Positions 5,209-5,380 of a stretch of 5,380 nt of DNA are shown piece by piece. The stretch is from Pseudomonadota bacterium (GTDB lineage: Bacteria > Desulfobacterota > Desulfobacteria > Desulfobacterales > RPRI01), in the NCBI GenBank assembly GCA_018819005.1, contig JAHJQU010000278.1, positions 1-5,380 on the forward strand, given 5' to 3'. Both the position numbers and the translations under genes were made by a program. Within the stretch, counting starts at the first letter, position 1. Every line of letters starts with the position of its first letter. The notes below the pieces were generated by a model. That model made no database searches, was not told where the DNA came from, and was given only the letters and a program-made list of their open reading frames with translations.

Positions 5209-5380
5209 ATAAAATTTTTGCATCCAGCACCCTGCCCTGAAAAATTTCTACAGCATCAGTGACAAGGGGATTATTCAGCGCATCATTTATCAAGTGGCTC
5301 GATTCGGTTTTTTTTGTGGCTGTTTCACCTTCAGCTGTTTTCTTCTCTTCAAGAACAATTTCCATCTTTTTCCCAAATAA
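5207..5380 (-). CDS. dnaX: DNA polymerase III subunit tau/gamma, C-terminal end (5' part outside window)
   Basis: Only the last 57 codons are present, open to the right edge. DnaX is the clamp-loader ATPase subunit of the replicative polymerase. The visible tail has a charged, low-complexity linker (LEEKKTAEGETATKKTESS) followed by INDALNNPLVTDAVEIFQGRVLDAKIL, the short terminal motif often seen in DnaX proteins of this group (a DPLV-x-AL-x-IF-x-GR-like pattern). The identification rests on this motif plus its position directly before ybaB and recR. The ATPase domain and any frameshift site for a gamma form lie outside the window. Confidence 0.85.
   Translation of the reverse strand, partial: LFGKKMEIVLEEKKTAEGETATKKTESSHLINDALNNPLVTDAVEIFQGRVLDAKIL

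Overview
The window most likely comes from a Gram-negative anaerobe of the Desulfobacterota (former Deltaproteobacteria), perhaps a Desulfobacterales-type sulfate reducer. This is inferred from four things: an hgcA mercury-methylation gene with a cysteine-rich N-terminus, an LPS-type GT9 glycosyltransferase, a dnaX-ybaB-recR-ykgJ cluster, and moderately AT-rich DNA carrying short palindromic repeats. The species cannot be named from this sequence.

Left part (1-1243, minus strand): an arsR-type regulator gene is followed after 46 bases by hgcA, which runs off the left edge. The HgcA product carries the diagnostic cap-helix motif NVWCAAGK and the start of its membrane domain. A consensus -35 box (TTGACA) and a -10 box lie upstream of arsR. 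The -10 overlaps an inverted repeat (ATATCGT-N6-ACGATAT), so arsR and hgcA look like one metal(loid)-controlled, autoregulated operon. The partner gene hgcB is expected beyond the left edge and cannot be seen.

Middle (1326-3109): a divergently transcribed GT9 (heptosyltransferase-like) gene faces a complete murI (glutamate racemase). Both serve the cell envelope. They converge with only 29 bases between them and no obvious terminator.

Repeat region (3110-3844): a small unrecognised gene, probably a winged-helix-like protein, ends exactly at a non-coding MITE-like element. The element has about 20-bp imperfect terminal inverted repeats and is flanked by an 8-bp direct repeat (AAACTATG). Removing the element and one repeat copy restores a reading frame seven codons longer, which indicates an insertion that replaced the gene's stop codon. 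A second, 47-bp inverted repeat and a possible half-arm of the same element lie nearby.

Right part (3845-5380, minus strand): the end of dnaX, then ybaB, recR and a YkgJ-family cysteine-cluster gene, all tightly packed. This is the common replication/recombination-repair cluster (DNA polymerase III tau/gamma, YbaB DNA-binding protein, RecR) with ykgJ attached by an 11-base overlap with recR.
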